In this document: positions 61,108 to 64,000 of the stretch, piece after piece
How the letters are laid out: each line of letters starts with the position of its first letter
Numbering within the stretch: position 1 is the stretch's first letter
Assembly: GCA_942492635.1 (NCBI GenBank)
Contig: CALOFP010000003.1
Location: forward strand, 1,447,792 to 1,511,791
Length of the DNA: 64,000 nt
Direction: 5' to 3'
Source of the DNA: CALOFP01 sp942492635
Lineage (GTDB): Bacteria; UBP6; UBA1177; CALOFP01
The notes under the pieces: model-generated
Database searches by the model: none
Told to the model about the DNA's origin: nothing
What the model saw: the letters and a program-made list of their open reading frames with translations, nothing else
Translations under genes and position numbers: made by a program

Positions 61108-63437
61108 ATATTATCTCGCAAAAATTTCAGTGATCGCTCTCTTTCATCTTTTAAAATCTCATTCACTTTACCCCAGCCTATTTTTTCTATAACCTTTTCC
61201 TCATCAATTTCTGAACCTGAGTTAATAATTCTATTTTCTAGTCCTAAAATACTCAACAAGGATCTAATTCTAGATGTGGCATTTTCACAATATACGATGA
61301 ACGGCTTGTTAAAAATCACTGAAAAAACAACACCATGAAATGAATTAGTAAAAACAAATCTTGCAAAATAGAATCTACTTAGCCATTCGCTCATTCTTGG
61401 TAAAATTCTTTCTTTTATAGGCCGATCAATATCACCATAAAGTTCAATAATATTAGAATCACATGACAATGTATTTTCAATATAACTCAACATACTCTTT
61501 TTCGCATCATCTATCCCAAGTAAATATGCAAAAATCCCATCATTTTTTTCTAAATCATTCGAAAAACAAAAAATCTTTAAATATTCTGAAATATCAAGTA
61601 GAAGAACTGGATCAAGAACAACACTCGCATTTACATCTAAATATTCTTTACACATTTGCATACCTGCAGTTTCTCTAACCGAAACTGCTGAAAACTTTTT
61701 AATTAATTTTCTACATTTTCTAGTCTCATAATTTGAAAATTCCCACTCATCTATACCAAAAGATGCAGCATAAGATAATCGCTTGATATTTTTACTCCTC
61801 AAAAACTGACAAAAATAATCAAAGACATCTTCAACAAGACTTTTTCGCCAGATTTGATCACTGCCAACTATTATTGCATCTATATTTCTTATATTTTCTA
61901 TAATATCTTTTGTTTGATAAATCTTTTCTGTTTTAGGGTGAATATAATCCTTTATAAATTCATTAATGTGTACCCCAACTACATCTGGTTCAGCAACCCT
62001 TTTATAGTATTCTCTCTCAATATTTACTAAATTTATATAAGCAAGACTTTCTCCTTTAAAGAAAATATATTTTTTTATGAAATTTTTAAACAATGCTCTA
62101 AACCTGTTCTTATATGATAATTCTTTAAAGTATGGCTTTTTCAAAGATCTGTCTATTAACAATGTCTCAAAACCCATTCCTTTCAAAATTTTCATTAGAG
62201 CATAAGCTTGTAAAACCCCCCCATAATTGTCTCGAGGCAACAATGTTAATATTCCTATTTTATTTATAATTCTATTACTAGAAATCCTCTGTAAGGTAAA
62301 TCTTTTTTTTACCTTTATAAATTTTCTAACAATAAAAGATCCACCAATTGAAATGGATTTATTTGACACTGTTTTTTCCACATATGGTTTCTCAACACTT
62401 CTATTAACCATAGGATTATATTTAACAGCATCTTTAAAATGAGCGACTCTCGAATTAAGCTCATATATATTTTTAAAAAGATGGTTGCCTTTGTTTGAAT
62501 TTATAAAAACTAAACTAACTCCACCTTCATCATAAAAATCAGGAGTAACATTTTGAATGCCCCAAAAATCAGCAATCGTTAAATCACTTCCGCTACTAAA
62601 TGATTTAAAAGAACAGTTATAGCAAGATGGTCTTAGGTTAGTCCCATTAAAAAAAGACTGCAAATATTGATTGTCTTTATGCAGCTCTGCCAATATTTCA
62701 ACGTTTCTATCGAGTAATTTAGAATAAGCTTCTATAGAAAAAACAGGATTTAGCCACCCTTTTCTTTTATCTTTGAAAAAAGCATTTTTAATTGATATAT
62801 CGCTACCAAGTTTTTCAAATCGACCCTGCACACTCTTAAGAAAATGTTGCCAGTCTCTAGGACTAGGAACGCCGAAACAAACTAAGTCAACGGTAATTAG
62901 ATCATCATAATTTTTACCTAAATATGATTTAAGCCCCGCTATTTGGCAGGGTGTGCCACTGAAAAGAACTTTTTTGCCTGCTTCTAAAAAAGTTTTCACC
63001 CTTACAAAACTACTACCAATTTCACTTTGTACGTATTTTGAACCACGGAAAGCTGACAATCCTTCAATCCTATCAGTAAAATCATGTACAACATCCATTT
63101 TTTCATTAAACTTTGCTCCAAAAACAATACCGTTTTGAGATATTATTTTTTTTGCAAGTGCAGTGAAAACACCACCTGAAGAACTTTTGGCCCTTATTTC
63201 ATCATTCTTATTTTTTACTGCTAAAGTAGCTATCGGTCTCTTTTCTTGTGTGTTTTTTATAACAGGACAAACAGCTTTGCATTTTCCACATGCGACGCAA
63301 CTTTCGGAAATAATTCGGGGATAAAAGAACCCGTCTTTATCAGCTTCTAAAACTATGGAATCATGTGTACAAATTGCAAGACAGGCTGAGCACCCAGAAC
63401 AAAGAGACTTATCAATAAAATCTAGCATATTTAACAT
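61104..63437 (-). CDS. Fusion of FrhB-like ferredoxin/flavoprotein and polysaccharide pyruvyl transferase
   Basis: ATG 63437 overlaps the Wzt stop; a TTG at 63446 is possible. The N-terminus has two [4Fe-4S] motifs (Cys13, 16, 19, 23 and Cys47, 50, 53, 57) and then the FrhB/coenzyme-F420-dehydrogenase-beta-like region (SSSGGVFTALAKKI, FSGTPCQIAGLKSYLG, LVCFGVPSPRDWQHF). A linker near residue 375 leads to a polysaccharide pyruvyl transferase domain (IGILTLLPRDNYGGVLQAYALMKIL, VGSDQIWR, ARFVFTNSFHGVVFSVIFNKPF). Both domains occur separately in surface-polysaccharide loci, and fused forms are known. The second domain adds pyruvate ketals to sugars; the first may supply a reduction or a flavin-linked step. 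Confidence 0.9.
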   Translation of the reverse strand: MLNMLDFIDKSLCSGCSACLAICTHDSIVLEADKDGFFYPRIISESCVACGKCKAVCPVIKNTQEKRPIATLAVKNKNDEIRAKSSSGGVFTALAKKIISQNGIVFGAKFNEKMDVVHDFTDRIEGLSAFRGSKYVQSEIGSSFVRVKTFLEAGKKVLFSGTPCQIAGLKSYLGKNYDDLITVDLVCFGVPSPRDWQHFLKSVQGRFEKLGSDISIKNAFFKDKRKGWLNPVFSIEAYSKLLDRNVEILAELHKDNQYLQSFFNGTNLRPSCYNCSFKSFSSGSDLTIADFWGIQNVTPDFYDEGGVSLVFINSNKGNHLFKNIYELNSRVAHFKDAVKYNPMVNRSVEKPYVEKTVSNKSISIGGSFIVRKFIKVKKRFTLQRISSNRIINKIGILTLLPRDNYGGVLQAYALMKILKGMGFETLLIDRSLKKPYFKELSYKNRFRALFKNFIKKYIFFKGESLAYINLVNIEREYYKRVAEPDVVGVHINEFIKDYIHPKTEKIYQTKDIIENIRNIDAIIVGSDQIWRKSLVEDVFDYFCQFLRSKNIKRLSYAASFGIDEWEFSNYETRKCRKLIKKFSAVSVRETAGMQMCKEYLDVNASVVLDPVLLLDISEYLKIFCFSNDLEKNDGIFAYLLGIDDAKKSMLSYIENTLSCDSNIIELYGDIDRPIKERILPRMSEWLSRFYFARFVFTNSFHGVVFSVIFNKPFIVYCENATSRIRSLLSILGLENRIINSGSEIDEEKVIEKIGWGKVNEILKDERERSLKFLRDNI

Positions 63438-64000
63438 TTTATCCAATTGTTCGGTAATATGAACTCAGACATATCTTTGCTTGGCAATTTACCTGTTCCA
63501 AAAACATCTGCCTCTTTAACTACAAATGTTGCTACTTTTTCAATCCAATCACTCATATCATTGTCAACATAAACAGCTATATTCAAATAATAATGTCCTA
63601 CTTGCAATGGCATATTGGGGAATGAACAGCGAAAAATATTTACTCCTTTTTCTATATCGAGTCGATCATTTGATACAGTGTAGGTATTTGTGTGAACAAC
63701 TCTATTTCCAAAACTATTATAAATTGTTAGATCTAAACGAACATTATGAAAAACACTTGGACTTAATAGAGACATCCTAAAAGAGATGTCTTTTCCTGTT
63801 TCAACAAAGTTTGTTATTTTATCGCCTGTTAGAGTTTCAAATTTTATAAATTTGACAGTCTGAGTACCAACTCTATCTGTACGATTTGCCACACTTACCT
63901 CACCAAAATCTTTATCAAATGATAGATACTCCTCAATGGTGCATTCGATATTACCCTTAAAAACAGAACAACCACTTTTAAGCAACATCCCATTATCACA
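63431..64000 (-). CDS. wzt: Wzt-type ABC transporter ATPase, C-terminal part (cut by window edge)
   Basis: The frame is open to the window end. It begins CDNGMLLKSG, the characteristic end of a Wzt/TagH nucleotide-binding domain after its H-loop, then SVFKGNIECTIEEYLSFD and a Wzt C-terminal beta-sandwich (KFETLTGDKITNFVETGKDISFRM to GHYYLNIAVYVDNDMSDWIEKVATFVV). That domain in Wzt recognises the finished O-polysaccharide before export through Wzm. The Walker motifs lie outside the window. It overlaps the start of the FrhB fusion, so the transporter and glycosyltransferase genes form one operon. Confidence 0.88.
   Translation of the reverse strand, partial: CDNGMLLKSGCSVFKGNIECTIEEYLSFDKDFGEVSVANRTDRVGTQTVKFIKFETLTGDKITNFVETGKDISFRMSLLSPSVFHNVRLDLTIYNSFGNRVVHTNTYTVSNDRLDIEKGVNIFRCSFPNMPLQVGHYYLNIAVYVDNDMSDWIEKVATFVVKEADVFGTGKLPSKDMSEFILPNNWIKC

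Overview
The window looks like chromosome from a free-living, motile, probably anaerobic Gram-negative bacterium. The signs are many lipoproteins whose mature ends are rich in Asp and Ser, a Wzt-type polysaccharide export gene, a type IV pilin, a large chemoreceptor, and ferredoxin-MinD/NifX-type metal-cluster genes typical of anaerobes. The Asp/Ser linkers joined to EGF-like or Cys-rich modules recall uncultivated deltaproteobacterial/Myxococcota-like lineages, but nothing here fixes the taxon. No rRNA, tRNA or CRISPR array was seen.

Layout. 1-323: the cut-off start of a probable tyrosine recombinase behind a leader full of palindromes. 339-1856: a triple-repeat lipoprotein and a ferritin-like protein. 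2540-5938: a cluster resembling the Desulfovibrio orange-protein (Orp) system, comprising a DUF134 regulator, a DUF5320 protein, two MinD-type ATPases with inserted ferredoxin domains and two NifX-family proteins; it sits behind a promoter containing a perfect palindrome. 6341-22036: a gingipain-family (C25) protease, a Cache/PAS hybrid histidine kinase next to a membrane-bound AraC-type regulator, an alpha/beta-hydrolase lipoprotein, a flavodoxin lipoprotein, an SSDD/EGF/LVIVD-propeller lipoprotein, a TetM-like GTPase and an LTA-synthase-like phosphotransferase.

22152-28731: a Cys-rich lipoprotein, a DUF3795 protein, then a leftward operon DUF72 - ImuB-like Y-family protein - DnaE2-like polymerase. 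Its promoter carries an 18-bp LexA-like palindrome between the -35 and -10 boxes. This reads as a damage-induced mutagenesis cassette with a DUF72 protein in the usual place of ImuA. 28985-35654: a poly-HAMP chemoreceptor, DUF2905, a THEP1-type NTPase and a CHASE4/PAS/GGDEF cyclase. 36004-43408: housekeeping genes (endonuclease IV, TrmD, RimI, DUF523, a DEAD-box helicase divergent from an RRM protein, an M29 aminopeptidase). 43440-53056: a zinc-ribbon/TPR membrane protein, a Cys-rich lipoprotein, a giant alpha-2-macroglobulin-like protein without its thioester, an ankyrin membrane protein and a prepilin.

53285-64000: a leftward, visibly AT-richer surface-polysaccharide cluster with seven glycosyltransferases, an FrhB/pyruvyltransferase fusion and the C-terminal end of a Wzt-type ABC transporter ATPase.

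Three related copies of a GC-rich, hairpin-forming intergenic repeat lie after nfo, next to the alpha-2-macroglobulin gene and after the pilin gene; two of these are convergent gene ends. A separate 24-bp perfect palindrome of REP type lies beside the aminopeptidase gene.
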